DNA of 51,374 bases, from positions 1 through 51,374 of the forward strand of contig JAOUJZ010000011.1 of assembly GCA_029882915.1 (NCBI GenBank), read 5' to 3'. Below the pieces are notes generated by a model, which was not told the origin of the DNA, made no database searches, and saw nothing but the letters and a program-made list of their open reading frames with translations. The stretch's first letter is position 1, and every line of letters begins with the position of its first letter. The position numbers were made by a program, and so were the translations under genes. This document shows, piece after piece, positions 1 through 9,568 of the stretch. Source of the stretch: Gammaproteobacteria bacterium (GTDB lineage: Bacteria > Pseudomonadota > Gammaproteobacteria > Nitrosococcales > Methylophagaceae).

Positions 1-478
1 TTACCTTGCCTTTTACTGCAAAAGAATTCATCGCTTTCACAAACGTTTCACGATCAATACCTTGCTCAACTACAAAGTCCAGTAACTGGTCTTCGGTAGT
101 TAAACGACGCTTTTCAACATGAATAGCGTTAAACAATAAAGGATGTAATTTTTCCAGATCCCCGGTAGATTCAGCAGCATAAAATACTTTTGCCAGTTGC
201 AACCAGCTGTCACGGAAAATCGCAGGCACGTAGGTGAACTTCACATTTTCAGGCAATGTTTTTTTCCATTCCATTACTTGAGGATCGAGGCGAAAACAAT
301 GAGGGCAGCTATATGAAAATAATTCAATCACTTCAACGACATTTTCATCACTGGTCGCTAATTTTTGCGTGGTCGCTTTGTAATGGACCCCATCAACAAA
401 TGCCAGCGGCATAGCATTACTAATTACGGGTAATAATGAGGCCACGACTATCAGTGCCATTTGAATCATTTTTTTCAT
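1..478 (-). CDS. dsbA: Thiol:disulfide interchange protein DsbA (3' end outside window)
   Basis: Periplasmic thiol oxidase of the thioredoxin fold that introduces disulfide bonds into exported proteins. The first 159 codons are visible; the C-terminus lies beyond the window edge. An ATG start is preceded by a GGAAG ribosome site. The protein opens with a typical signal peptide (two Lys, a hydrophobic run, probable cleavage after about residue 22). The redox motif CPHC lies at residues 58-61 in the context FSYSCPHCF, the classic DsbA active site. It is the last visible gene of a minus-strand series resB-ccsB-dsbA, so it may help keep apocytochromes and other exported cysteines in the right redox state. 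The family is certain; the exact paralogue cannot be settled without the C-terminus. Confidence 0.93.
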   Translation of the reverse strand, partial: MKKMIQMALIVVASLLPVISNAMPLAFVDGVHYKATTQKLATSDENVVEVIELFSYSCPHCFRLDPQVMEWKKTLPENVKFTYVPAIFRDSWLQLAKVFYAAESTGDLEKLHPLLFNAIHVEKRRLTTEDQLLDFVVEQGIDRETFVKAMNSFAVKGKV

Positions 479-515
479 GTTGTTTTTCTTCCTTTAATGT
501 TAAATCGTGTTGATG

Positions 516-1673
516 CTACAAAGTGCCATATGAATGCAGTCCCGATAGGAACATATTGACACCTAAAAAGGCAAATATAGTCACTAATAATCCTATTACT
601 GCCCACCAGGCCATATAACGGCCATGCCAGCCTTTGGTCATACGCATATGTAACCAGGCAGCATAGTTTAACCAAACAATCAAAGCCCAGGTTTCCTTAG
701 GATCCCACGACCAATATCCACCCCATGCTTCTGCTGCCCATAGCGCTCCTAATACCGTCGCCACCGTAAAGAATGCAAACCCCAATGCAATGGATTTGTA
801 CATCAGATCATCCATGACTACCAGCTCAGGCATAGTCGTCGCCAGCAAACCTTGTGGATTTTTTTCCTGTCGCCATGACGTCAGTAAATATGCCACGCCA
901 ATCATCGCTGCCATTGCAAATGCACCATATCCGACAAAGTTAGCCGGTACGTGTATTTTCATCCAGTAACTCTGTAAGGCAGGCACCAGAGGTTGAATTT
1001 CATGTGCGTTTCGCTCAAAGGTATACCATAGCTGAAATGCAACTGCTGCACTGATCACCAATAAGACAAAGCCACCCAAAGAACGGGTTTGATAGCGACG
1101 TTCATAAAATAAATAGACCAATGCCGTAATCACCGCAAATAGAATAAATACTTCGTATAAATTACTGACCGGTATATGGCCAACATCTGCCCCTATTAAG
1201 TACGATTCTTTCCAACGCACCATCAAACCTATCATGCCCATGGTCGCTGCTGACCATGTCAAAACTGTGCCTGTTTTTTCAGTGAATTCTGATCGGAAAA
1301 GCAAACCGGAAAAATAGGCCACCGTTGCCATTACAAATAAAGCACTCATCCACATAAAAGCAGATTGACTGGCTAATAAATAGCTTAAAAAGAAGTCCGT
1401 ATTGCCACTGGCCAGATCGTTCCCATAGCGCTGAACAGCAAATAAACTCAGTATCGCTACAATGACAATATGCCCACGAAAACCTGGCCAGTTTTGTCCA
1501 AGCAATACCAAACTGATGGCACTTAACACAACAATACCGATCTCATATTCATCCAGCACATTGGAATACAAACTAAATAGCACCACTGTTGCCATTAGTA
1601 TTAGGCCACGCCATAACCATTGCATTAATGGTCGGCTGGTCTCAGTGTTAATCGTGCCTGCTATCTGTGTCAT
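516..1673 (-). CDS. ccsB: System II cytochrome c biogenesis protein CcsB (CcsA/ResC family)
   Basis: Integral membrane component of System II cytochrome c maturation, which carries haem to the outer face of the inner membrane and presents it to apocytochromes. The 385-residue protein is strongly hydrophobic with several membrane segments. Near residues 317-345 it has the tryptophan-rich haem-handling WWD motif (WGGYWSWDPKETW), the hallmark of the CcsA/CcmC/CcmF superfamily. Conserved histidines flank the motif, as expected for haem ligands. It lies 51 bp downstream of resB and 37 bp upstream of dsbA on the same strand, so the three are probably one transcript. Its partner ResB and a substrate-type cytochrome c4 are adjacent. 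Confidence 0.93.
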   Translation of the reverse strand: MTQIAGTINTETSRPLMQWLWRGLILMATVVLFSLYSNVLDEYEIGIVVLSAISLVLLGQNWPGFRGHIVIVAILSLFAVQRYGNDLASGNTDFFLSYLLASQSAFMWMSALFVMATVAYFSGLLFRSEFTEKTGTVLTWSAATMGMIGLMVRWKESYLIGADVGHIPVSNLYEVFILFAVITALVYLFYERRYQTRSLGGFVLLVISAAVAFQLWYTFERNAHEIQPLVPALQSYWMKIHVPANFVGYGAFAMAAMIGVAYLLTSWRQEKNPQGLLATTMPELVVMDDLMYKSIALGFAFFTVATVLGALWAAEAWGGYWSWDPKETWALIVWLNYAAWLHMRMTKGWHGRYMAWWAVIGLLVTIFAFLGVNMFLSGLHSYGTL

Positions 1674-1724
1674 TAATTACTCTTTAAGATGGTTTATCTA
1701 TTTCATATACATGGTTTAAGAACA

Positions 1725-3734
1725 TTAACGAGAGTTAGAGTTCCCTGATGTCTGCTGTAGCTGATTCGTCACTTGTTCAAAAATGATATCGAACTCACGT
1801 GGATTACGGTTACTCATCCCCGCCAGTAAAATTTCTGAACCAGTGCCATTGTCTTTAACCAATGCCCAGAAACGACGTTGTGGTAAATAAAATAATAAAA
1901 ATACGCCTGCTATTAATAAAGCACAACCCAAATATACTGTACGTTTACCCGGCGATCGCGTCACTTGTAACCCACTCGCTTCAACATGGTTATAATCAGA
2001 TAATAATAAAAATACCGGCGAACCATAGCGAGACAAGCTACCAATTGCATCTACAGCATCTTGCAGGAACAATAATCGTGCATCGTTAACAGCTTCAGTA
2101 TCATTGTTATCGAAAACGCTGAAATAAATACGAGCTAACATTTCTCTGAGCATACTTAAATAAGCGGGCCCCAACGTATCACGCTCGGCTTCGGGTAAGC
2201 TGCTATCTATAAATTCAGTGACTTCTGTAAAACCACCCCGCATAAACATGGTCACCAACGATGTTAACGTACTTTCCAGGCTTTTTTCTAACTCTATCGT
2301 GTGGTCTGGCAGTTCGGCGAGTGTTATCTGCATCATCTCTTTCGCGTGTTCAGATATCAGTTTTTTGTTGTGCAATCGTTGCAAAAACTGAACAAATTCC
2401 GTCATTTCACCGTTGTCGTCAACAGGAATATATAGATAGGCAAATTCTTCTGCTGGACTTGTTCTCACACCACCGATATAAAATTCACGCCCTTCTCTTT
2501 CCAGAGGCAACATATAGTTGAGATACTCTAATGCCTCACCGGTATTTGAACGTAGTTTAAACCCCATACTAGGTCCAAAGTTTCTGATTCTGTCTGGCTC
2601 ATCGGCTGTCGGATCTGGATTAATATTAAAAGGTCGAAAGGATGTCATTTCCAGCCGTAAACTTTGATCTCCCCAATGCATTTGGCGATTATCAAATACT
2701 TTTGTTTCAAAAGTAACAGGATTATTACCCGCGCGATTATCCAGAGGCCAGGCGTCAATAGTCAGTCCAGAACCACCGTCACTAAAGCTCGCCTGATAAA
2801 TTGCGTACCCTTTATAAAACAAGGGGTGATTCACTGAAATTGTTGTAGCGAGCGGTTCTTCCAGCGCCTCATCATGCACTATCAAATCAGTTTCAAATGA
2901 CTTGGGTGGGCCCGTGTCATAAAACTCTACCCGAAAATCCTTCACTTCTACTCTAAAAGGCAAGTCCTGAACTAAATAACCATCTCGCATTGCTACAAAG
3001 GCAACTTCTGATGAACGCCCTTCAGGAATATTGATACTACCTCTGAATGCATGTGAGCCAATCGCTAATCGGCTTTCAGCGGGCACCTGACTGACTGGTA
3101 AATCACGGGTTTCAATTTTCAAGCTACCACGCCATTCGGCAAGTTTTAACGGTAAATTACTATCCAGTAGTCCGCCCAGACAAATAATAATTATCGCCAG
3201 ATGAGTCAAAAGATAACCCAGCCTGTTCATACCTCCCCGCATAGCGGACACTAATATCTCACCCGGTTTTGGGGTTTGTTTCACGCGGAAACCTTCCTGT
3301 GCTAATTTCCCTTGCAACTCACTTGCTGTCACATCAACGGAGCTTGCTACCTTCCACTGTTTGTTATGATGAATGGCGCGTAATGACTTTTCCTGTACAT
3401 GAGTTCGCAGGTTCCACATATCTCGTAGCATGCCAGGCGTATGGCGAATAACACACACTGACGTGGAGATCACCAATAACGTTAGAATGGCTAGAAACCA
3501 CAGTGCGCTGTATACATCATAAAGGCCGGCAGTCTCAAAAACTTCAAACCAGAAAGGTCCAAACTTAATCAGGTAATCAGTATAAGGTTGATTTTGTTGC
3601 AGTACTGTACCAATTACTGATGCCACAGCCAAAGCTAGCAACAGGGTAATGGCCAAGTCCATTGAGCCCAAAAAATGGAATATGCGTTGACTTAGTGTAT
3701 GTCGAGAAACCTTGGATCGACTGACATCGGACAT
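1725..3734 (-). CDS. resB: System II cytochrome c biogenesis protein ResB/Ccs1
   Basis: Membrane partner of CcsB in the System II haem lyase, thought to bind apocytochrome and keep its cysteines reduced. About 669 residues from the chosen ATG. N-terminal membrane segments start near residue 20 (FHFLGSMDLAITLLLALAVA is typical of the family), a large periplasmic domain fills the middle, and a final membrane segment lies near the C-terminus. The length fits the long ResB form of beta- and gammaproteobacteria. The frame extends nine codons upstream to a GTG at 3761, but that site sits just after the terminator of the next gene and has no ribosome site; the ATG at 3734 is preferred, although its own ribosome site is weak. 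It heads the resB-ccsB-dsbA series. Confidence 0.9.
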   Translation of the reverse strand: MSDVSRSKVSRHTLSQRIFHFLGSMDLAITLLLALAVASVIGTVLQQNQPYTDYLIKFGPFWFEVFETAGLYDVYSALWFLAILTLLVISTSVCVIRHTPGMLRDMWNLRTHVQEKSLRAIHHNKQWKVASSVDVTASELQGKLAQEGFRVKQTPKPGEILVSAMRGGMNRLGYLLTHLAIIIICLGGLLDSNLPLKLAEWRGSLKIETRDLPVSQVPAESRLAIGSHAFRGSINIPEGRSSEVAFVAMRDGYLVQDLPFRVEVKDFRVEFYDTGPPKSFETDLIVHDEALEEPLATTISVNHPLFYKGYAIYQASFSDGGSGLTIDAWPLDNRAGNNPVTFETKVFDNRQMHWGDQSLRLEMTSFRPFNINPDPTADEPDRIRNFGPSMGFKLRSNTGEALEYLNYMLPLEREGREFYIGGVRTSPAEEFAYLYIPVDDNGEMTEFVQFLQRLHNKKLISEHAKEMMQITLAELPDHTIELEKSLESTLTSLVTMFMRGGFTEVTEFIDSSLPEAERDTLGPAYLSMLREMLARIYFSVFDNNDTEAVNDARLLFLQDAVDAIGSLSRYGSPVFLLLSDYNHVEASGLQVTRSPGKRTVYLGCALLIAGVFLLFYLPQRRFWALVKDNGTGSEILLAGMSNRNPREFDIIFEQVTNQLQQTSGNSNSR

Positions 3735-3776
3735 AGATGTTTTACCATGTGAAACCAACACTGGAGATGTGCTGAC

Positions 3777-3812
3777 AATAAAAAAGTCGCATGGTCTTCA
3801 CCATGCGACTTT
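3777..3812 (-). terminator. Intrinsic terminator of the cytochrome c4 gene
   Basis: A perfect 12-bp inverted repeat (3783-3794 with 3801-3812) has a six-base loop and, on the minus strand, runs into a T-rich tail (TTTTTTATT). It sits 13 bp beyond the cytochrome c4 stop codon. It separates cytochrome c4 from resB, so resB probably has its own promoter or depends on readthrough. Confidence 0.9.
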
Positions 3813-3825
3813 CAAAATACTAAAA

Positions 3826-4437
3826 TTAATGTAATCCAGAAACGTAAGCTGCAACAGCTTTCATTTCATCCGCCGTCATTTTTGATGCAATGTCACGCAT
3901 CATATTGTTTGGGTCATTGCTTCGAGTACCATCAGCAAAGGCTTTTAATTGAGCTTCAACATAAGCGCTGTACTGACTAGATAATGCTGGCCATTTGGCG
4001 GCAGGCACACCAGCACCACTCGGTCCATGACATGCCATACAAGCAGGAACACCTGTTTCTTTATTACCAGCTCGATATAACGTCTTGCCTGCGTTTAATT
4101 CATCTTCAGATACCGCTCCCGGTGTCACTTTATTACCGGAAAAATAAGCCGCCAGATCAGCAATATCTTGATCACTCAAGTTCGCGACCATGGGTGCCAT
4201 CATTCCGTTACTTCTCACACCACTTTTGAATTCCACCATCTGTTTTACAAGATAAGCTTCACCCTGCCCTGCCAATTTTGGAAACATGTCTGTAGGACTG
4301 TTACCGTCTGCGCCATGACATGCTGCACAGACAGCTGCCTTGCCCTTACCCGCACTTGCATTTCCCGCTGCCATCGCAGGTACTACTGTACCTAACATTA
4401 AATACGCTACCGCCATCATCAACAATTTTTTCATCAT
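3826..4437 (-). CDS. Cytochrome c4, dihaem periplasmic electron carrier
   Basis: Dihaem c-type cytochrome that carries electrons in the periplasm, typically toward terminal oxidases. The 203-residue product has a signal peptide ending near AMA (about residue 23) and two haem-binding sites, CAACH at 37-41 and CMACH at 133-137. The two-lobed arrangement, the GADGN motif after the first haem and the methionines downstream are those of cytochrome c4. The gene starts with two consecutive ATGs; the second (4434) sits at better spacing from the AGGA ribosome site. It is transcribed divergently from engB and ends in its own terminator, with cytochrome maturation genes immediately downstream. Confidence 0.93.
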   Translation of the reverse strand: MMKKLLMMAVAYLMLGTVVPAMAAGNASAGKGKAAVCAACHGADGNSPTDMFPKLAGQGEAYLVKQMVEFKSGVRSNGMMAPMVANLSDQDIADLAAYFSGNKVTPGAVSEDELNAGKTLYRAGNKETGVPACMACHGPSGAGVPAAKWPALSSQYSAYVEAQLKAFADGTRSNDPNNMMRDIASKMTADEMKAVAAYVSGLH

Positions 4438-4522
4438 TATTCCTAATCGTGGTCATTCAATAAATTAAAGCTGCAGATATGCTACTCTTATTGGCGTATT
4501 TTTGCACCTTGAGTCTTTACCT

Positions 4523-5143
4523 ATGTCACAGATTTATCGCCAGGCCCATTACACCATTAGTGCCACTCAGCTATCCGAACTTCCTCCTGACACAGGAATT
4601 GAAGTCGCTTTTGCAGGTCGATCTAATGCTGGAAAATCAAGTGCCATCAATACCATTACTGATCAGAAAGCACTGGCGCGAATCAGTAAAACCCCAGGTC
4701 GAACCCAAATGATTAACTTCTTTGCGATTGATGAACAGCGTGCATTGGTGGATCTACCCGGCTATGGTTATGCAAAAGTGCCAGAGAAGATGAAAATTCG
4801 TTGGCAACAAACACTCGGTAAATATCTTGAAACAAGACAAGCATTAAGGGGTTTAATGTTAATGATGGATATACGTCACCCGCTTAAAGAATTTGATGTG
4901 CAGATGATAAGCTGGGCGAACCAGGCCAACTTATCTGTGCATATTCTGCTCACAAAATCAGATAAACTTAAACGAGGTGCAGCCATGGCAAGCTTGCATC
5001 AGGTCACAGCTGAACTAAAAAAGCTAAATTTAAATGCCAGTGTTCAATTATTCTCATCGCTCAAAAATACGGGCAAAGATGAAGCTATTGCTCAACTTGA
5101 TCGCTGGTTTATGCCAGAAACAGAACCCACTGAACAGCTTTAA
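4523..5143 (+). CDS. engB: Ribosome biogenesis GTP-binding protein EngB (YihA/YsxC)
   Basis: Small GTPase of the TrmE-Era-EngA-YihA group needed for late assembly of the large ribosomal subunit. About 206 residues. The G1 P-loop reads GRSNAGKSS (starting near residue 34), the G3 motif is DLPGYG, and the G4 motif is TKSD. The ATG at 4523 is chosen because the family normally begins a few residues before the YxxxxxxxxQLP region; the frame is also open back to a TTG at 4502. Cytochrome c4 is divergent on the left, a frequent neighbour of engB in this group of bacteria as far as I know. soxC begins two bases after the stop, so transcription and possibly translation are linked. Confidence 0.95.
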   Translation: MSQIYRQAHYTISATQLSELPPDTGIEVAFAGRSNAGKSSAINTITDQKALARISKTPGRTQMINFFAIDEQRALVDLPGYGYAKVPEKMKIRWQQTLGKYLETRQALRGLMLMMDIRHPLKEFDVQMISWANQANLSVHILLTKSDKLKRGAAMASLHQVTAELKKLNLNASVQLFSSLKNTGKDEAIAQLDRWFMPETEPTEQL

Positions 5144-5145
5144 AA

Positions 5146-6411
5146 ATGAAAGATTCCCCTCCTCAAAGTCGCCGTCAATTTTTAAAAAAAGCCGCTTTAG
5201 GTGGGGGTGCTTTAGCGGGTACAGTTAGCCTACCAGTATGGGCTAATTCAGAGTCGCTCGAATTTCCTGATGACTTGCCAGACTGGATGCGAAAACCGGG
5301 TGGGGATTTCAGTAATTACGGCCAACCTTCACCACACGAACAACAAATAATTAGATGGATTTCAGCCAATCCCGATGCACCCGGAAATGGGGTTTCCTGG
5401 ACACCGTTACATGATTTGCAAGGCACCATCACCCCCAATGGTCTCCATTATGAACGCCATCATAATGGGGTGCCAGACATTGATCCCGCTCAGCATATTC
5501 TTCTGATCGATGGTCTGGTCGATAAACCGTTAAGCTTTGATGTTAAAAGTCTGCTTCGTTACCCGATGATCTCTCGTACCTGTTTTATTGAATGTGGTGG
5601 TAACAGCAATAGTGGTTGGCGTAGTAATCCGATTCAATCACAAGCGGGCTATGCCCACGGCTTGGTCTCCAATGCTGAATGGACAGGTATTCCACTGAAA
5701 ATATTGCTTCAGGAAGCAGGCATCAAACCTACTGCTAAATGGGTTATAGCAGAAGGTGCCGACGCGGCTGCTTTAAACATCAGTATCCCACTAGATAAAC
5801 TACTTGATGATGCCATGCTCGCTCTTTATCAAAATGGGGAACGACTGCGACCAGAAAATGGCTACCCTATGCGCTTGGTACTGCCAGGTTGGGAAGGGAT
5901 TTTAAATGTAAAATGGTTACGACAATTGCGCCTAACGGATCAGCCCGTTATGTCGCGTGATGAAACATCACAATATACTGAGTTACAGCCCGATGGTAAG
6001 GCGCGCCAATTCACCTTTGTCATGGATGCCAAATCACTGATCACCTCTCCATCGCTTGGCATGATGCTGCCAGACAACCCCGGTATTTATCAGGTCACTG
6101 GGCTTGCATGGTCTGGTCGAGGAAAAATCACACGTGTTGAAATCTCCGACGATGGTGGTGAAAACTGGGTAGATGCAGAATTACATGCTCCTGTATTAGA
6201 TCGTGCTTTTACTCGCTTTAGCCTGCCGTGGCATTGGCAAGGTGACTATGCAATTTTACAAAGTCGTGCCACCGATGAAACAGGTTATATACAACCCTCC
6301 CGAGAAGATTTAATTGCACAACGTGGCAAACATGGATTTTTTCATTACAACGCCATCATCAGTTGGGAAATTACTGAAGAGGGAGACATTAATCATGTCT
6401 ACGGTTTCTAA
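5146..6411 (+). CDS. soxC: SoxC-type sulfur/sulfite dehydrogenase, molybdopterin subunit
   Basis: Molybdenum-cofactor subunit of the SoxCD sulfur dehydrogenase (sulfite oxidase family), which oxidises protein-bound sulfane sulfur in the periplasmic Sox pathway. The 421-residue protein opens with a twin-arginine signal (SRRQFLKK at 8-15, cleavage probably after VWA). The presumed molybdenum-ligand cysteine is C150 within FIECGGNS. A C-terminal dimerisation domain with the RVEISDDGGENW signature follows. Only two bases separate it from engB, and its 3' end overlaps the cytochrome gene downstream by 17 bp, typical of a soxC-soxD pair. No other sox gene is in the window. A stand-alone sulfite dehydrogenase role is possible. 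Confidence 0.88.
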   Translation: MKDSPPQSRRQFLKKAALGGGALAGTVSLPVWANSESLEFPDDLPDWMRKPGGDFSNYGQPSPHEQQIIRWISANPDAPGNGVSWTPLHDLQGTITPNGLHYERHHNGVPDIDPAQHILLIDGLVDKPLSFDVKSLLRYPMISRTCFIECGGNSNSGWRSNPIQSQAGYAHGLVSNAEWTGIPLKILLQEAGIKPTAKWVIAEGADAAALNISIPLDKLLDDAMLALYQNGERLRPENGYPMRLVLPGWEGILNVKWLRQLRLTDQPVMSRDETSQYTELQPDGKARQFTFVMDAKSLITSPSLGMMLPDNPGIYQVTGLAWSGRGKITRVEISDDGGENWVDAELHAPVLDRAFTRFSLPWHWQGDYAILQSRATDETGYIQPSREDLIAQRGKHGFFHYNAIISWEITEEGDINHVYGF

Positions 6412-6931
6412 ACTTCTCAGTCACATTCTACTTTTACTGTTATTCATGACTTGTCATGCCGATGACCACTATCAGCCGCTGGGCACACCCGCTAACCAAC
6501 TTAGCCAGCAAGCACAATGGAATTTGAGCATTTCTCCTGATGGTAAAGATTTACCAACCGGCAAAGGAACCGCAGCTCAAGGTGCTAAAATTTTTTCCGT
6601 CAAATGTGCAAGCTGCCACGGCCCTGAGGGTATAGGCGCCAGTGCAGATCCATTGCATGGTGAAGTCGGCACCCTTACGAGTGATTATCCTGAAAAGACG
6701 GTGAATAGTTATTGGCCTTATGCCACCACCCTGTTTGATTACATTCGTCGCAGTATGCCTATTAATGCACCATTTTCACTTACGGCCGATGAGGTCTATG
6801 CACTTTGCGCATACATATTAAATCAAGATGATATAATTGCCGCAGATATAGAACTCAATGAAGATTCACTTCCTCAGGTAACGATGCCTAATCGCAATGG
6901 CTTTATTGTCATTTATCCTGACAAAAAATAG
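6395..6931 (+). CDS. soxD: SoxD-like monohaem cytochrome c
   Basis: Probable electron-accepting partner of SoxC. The product is 178 residues with a signal peptide (cleavage probably after CHA near residue 22), a single haem site CASCH at 71-75, and the SoxD-type stretch SYWPYATTLFDYIRRSMP followed by NAPFSLTADEVYAL; the methionine in RRSMP is a likely axial ligand. Some SoxD proteins carry two haems; this one has one and resembles the short monohaem form. The start is the ATG at 6395, inside the end of soxC, preceded by a purine-rich GAAGAGGGAG stretch; an in-frame upstream ATG at 6314 would translate soxC sequence and lacks a signal peptide. The coupling supports a SoxCD complex. Confidence 0.85.
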   Translation: MSTVSKLLSHILLLLLFMTCHADDHYQPLGTPANQLSQQAQWNLSISPDGKDLPTGKGTAAQGAKIFSVKCASCHGPEGIGASADPLHGEVGTLTSDYPEKTVNSYWPYATTLFDYIRRSMPINAPFSLTADEVYALCAYILNQDDIIAADIELNEDSLPQVTMPNRNGFIVIYPDKK

Positions 6932-6961
6932 CCCTAAATATATTTTTAAGGATCATTAATT

Positions 6962-9472
6962 ATGACCCCTCGCTACGCTTGTACAATCAGCCCTAATCAG
7001 GACCTGTACCTCACTCCTGAGCTCGGCATGGACAAAAAATCAATAGAACAAGATTTCAAGAGCTATTATGGCAACCATCTCGCTCAAGACAAGGGTTGTG
7101 CTTCTGGTCATTACTTATTTTCTGCTCTGGCATTGACTCTACGCGACCGTCTATTTGAACGCATGAAAACTACCAAACATACTTATGCAGAATCAAAATG
7201 TAGGCAAGCCTATTACCTGTCACTGGAATTTCTGATGGGTCGTGCAATGGGTAATGCCGCTCTCAATCTCGGACTGGATAAAACAGTTACTAAAGCCATG
7301 AATGATCTTGGTTTGAGCTTCGAAGAACTCACTGAGCTTGAGCATGATGCTGGCCTTGGTAACGGTGGTTTGGGACGTCTTGCTGCCTGTTTTATTGATA
7401 GCTGCGCTACTCTACAATTACCTGTTACAGGTTATGGCATCCGCTATGAATACGGCATGTTCCAGCAAAGCATCGACAATGGAAATCAAGTAGAAATGCC
7501 CGACCACTGGCTGCGTGATGGCAACCCTTGGGAACTTGAACGTCCAGAATTTACCCAACGGATTAAATTTGGTGGTCACACCGAATTCTACAAAGATGAT
7601 AACGGTGATACCCGAGTTCATTGGATCGATACCAACGATGTATTAGCCGTGCCTTATGATTTACCTATTCCAGGCTACCAAAATGGCACTGTTAACAAGC
7701 TGCGTTTGTGGAAAGCAGCTGCAACGGATGAGTTTAATCTGGAAGACTTTAATGCGGGTTCGTACACTGAAGCAGTAGCAGCCAAAAACGAAGCTGAAAA
7801 TATCAGTATGGTTTTATACCCCAATGACGCCAGTGAGAATGGTAAAGAGTTGCGGTTACGTCAGCAGTACTTCCTTGCTTCAGCCAGCTTGCAGGATATT
7901 CTTGATTATTGGGTCACCCTACACAGTGAAAATTTTGATGATTTTGCTGATAAAAACTGCTTCCAACTAAATGATACACACCCAACAGTCGCTGTCGCTG
8001 AACTCATGCGGCTGTTAATGGATGAACATAATCTAGACTGGGACAAAGCATGGAAAATCACCTCCGAAACCATGGCTTACACCAATCACACATTGTTACC
8101 AGAGGCATTAGAACGCTGGCCAGTGCATATGTTTGGTCGTTTGCTGCCACGTGTGCTGGAAATCATTTATGAAATTAACGCTCGTTTTCTGAGTGAGGTC
8201 GCTCGTCACTGGCCTGGAGATAAGGCACGTCTGGCCAATATGTCAATCATTGAGGAAGGTCCGCAACAACAAATACGAATGGCTCATCTTGCCATCGTCG
8301 GCAGCTTCTCTGTCAATGGTGTAGCCGCGTTGCATTCCGAATTATTACAAAAAGGCCTGTTCCATGATTTTTATCAGCTTTGGCCTAAAAAGTTCAACAA
8401 TAAAACAAATGGTGTGACTCAACGCCGTTGGATGGCATGGTGCAACCCCGAATTAACCACACTGATTACAGAAACTATCGGTAATCAATGGATCACAGAT
8501 CTTGAACAACTGAAAAATCTGGCACCTTATGCGGGCGATTCCTCATTTCAACAGCAATGGCATCTCGCCAAACGAGCCAATAAACAACGTCTTGCTGATC
8601 TGGTTAAACAAAGCTGTGACGTCACCTTTAATCCTGATGCTTTATTTGATATTCAGGTTAAACGTATCCACGAATATAAACGCCAACTGTTAAACACATT
8701 ACATGTTATCCATCTTTATAACCGTATAAAAAACGGAAATACTGAAGGCATAGTTAAGCGTTGTGTATTGTTTGGAGGAAAAGCCGCTCCAGGTTACGCA
8801 ATGGCCAAAGACATTATCAAGCTCATTAATAATGTGGCCAAAGTCGTCAATAACGATCCCGACATTGGAGACTGGCTAAAAGTTGTATTTTTACCAAATT
8901 ATCAGGTATCTGCAATGGAAATTATCTGTCCTGCTGCCGACCTGTCAGAACAAATTTCAACAGCGGGTAAAGAAGCATCTGGAACTGGCAACATGAAATT
9001 TATGATGAATGGTGCTGTCACTATTGGCACTCTGGATGGTGCTAATATCGAAATCCGTGAAGAAGTGGGTGATGATAACTTCTTCCTGTTTGGCCTGACC
9101 GAGCAGGAAGTTACACAACAACGATCAGACTATAACCCTCGCGCTATTATTGATCAGGATGAAGATTTGAAGCAGGTGGTAGCGTTACTGGAAGGCGGTT
9201 ATTTCAACCAGTTTGAACCCAACCGTTTTGACAATATCATCAATGCTTTCACCAGTAATAATGATCCATGGATGACTGTCGCTGATTTTCGCAGTTATAT
9301 TGATGCACAGCATCAAGCAGGGTTAGCCTATCAAGACCAAAAACGTTGGATAACTATGAGCATTCTCAATAGTGCATACAGTGGTAAGTTCTCAACTGAT
9401 CGGACAATGAATGAATACAATAATGACATCTGGAAACTTGAAAAAATATCGCCTGAACCGAATCACGTCTAA
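6962..9472 (+). CDS. glgP: Glycogen/starch phosphorylase
   Basis: Pyridoxal-phosphate enzyme that releases glucose 1-phosphate from glycogen or alpha-1,4-glucans. The 836-residue length is normal for the family. Recognisable blocks are YYLSLEFLMGR, GNGGLGRLAACF and the cofactor site EASGTGNMKF with the Schiff-base lysine at about K679. The ATG follows an AAGGA ribosome site. It lies 30 bp after the soxD-like gene without a visible terminator between them, but its function is unrelated, so I infer simple co-orientation. No other glycogen genes are in the window. A strong hairpin follows its stop. Confidence 0.96.
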   Translation: MTPRYACTISPNQDLYLTPELGMDKKSIEQDFKSYYGNHLAQDKGCASGHYLFSALALTLRDRLFERMKTTKHTYAESKCRQAYYLSLEFLMGRAMGNAALNLGLDKTVTKAMNDLGLSFEELTELEHDAGLGNGGLGRLAACFIDSCATLQLPVTGYGIRYEYGMFQQSIDNGNQVEMPDHWLRDGNPWELERPEFTQRIKFGGHTEFYKDDNGDTRVHWIDTNDVLAVPYDLPIPGYQNGTVNKLRLWKAAATDEFNLEDFNAGSYTEAVAAKNEAENISMVLYPNDASENGKELRLRQQYFLASASLQDILDYWVTLHSENFDDFADKNCFQLNDTHPTVAVAELMRLLMDEHNLDWDKAWKITSETMAYTNHTLLPEALERWPVHMFGRLLPRVLEIIYEINARFLSEVARHWPGDKARLANMSIIEEGPQQQIRMAHLAIVGSFSVNGVAALHSELLQKGLFHDFYQLWPKKFNNKTNGVTQRRWMAWCNPELTTLITETIGNQWITDLEQLKNLAPYAGDSSFQQQWHLAKRANKQRLADLVKQSCDVTFNPDALFDIQVKRIHEYKRQLLNTLHVIHLYNRIKNGNTEGIVKRCVLFGGKAAPGYAMAKDIIKLINNVAKVVNNDPDIGDWLKVVFLPNYQVSAMEIICPAADLSEQISTAGKEASGTGNMKFMMNGAVTIGTLDGANIEIREEVGDDNFFLFGLTEQEVTQQRSDYNPRAIIDQDEDLKQVVALLEGGYFNQFEPNRFDNIINAFTSNNDPWMTVADFRSYIDAQHQAGLAYQDQKRWITMSILNSAYSGKFSTDRTMNEYNNDIWKLEKISPEPNHV

Positions 9473-9495
9473 ACATGAGTTAAGGTAAGTTTTAA

Positions 9496-9532
9496 CAACT
9501 TCATTACAGTCTATTTGACAGTAATGAAGTTG
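9496..9532 (+). terminator. Long hairpin after glgP, probable terminator
   Basis: A 12-bp perfect stem (9496-9507 with 9521-9532) continues past one A/A mismatch into three further pairs, closed by a five-base TATTT loop. It begins 23 bp after the glgP stop. The bases that follow (CAAGTTTCATTT) are only moderately T-rich, so termination may be partial, or the hairpin may stabilise the 3' end of the glgP mRNA. Confidence 0.6.
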
Positions 9533-9568
9533 CAAGTTTCATTTAAGTAAATGATTGGAGGATTGTTC

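Noticed and set aside
6314-6394. Earlier ATG for the soxD-like gene
   Set aside because: It lies in soxC coding sequence and would push the signal peptide 27 residues inward.
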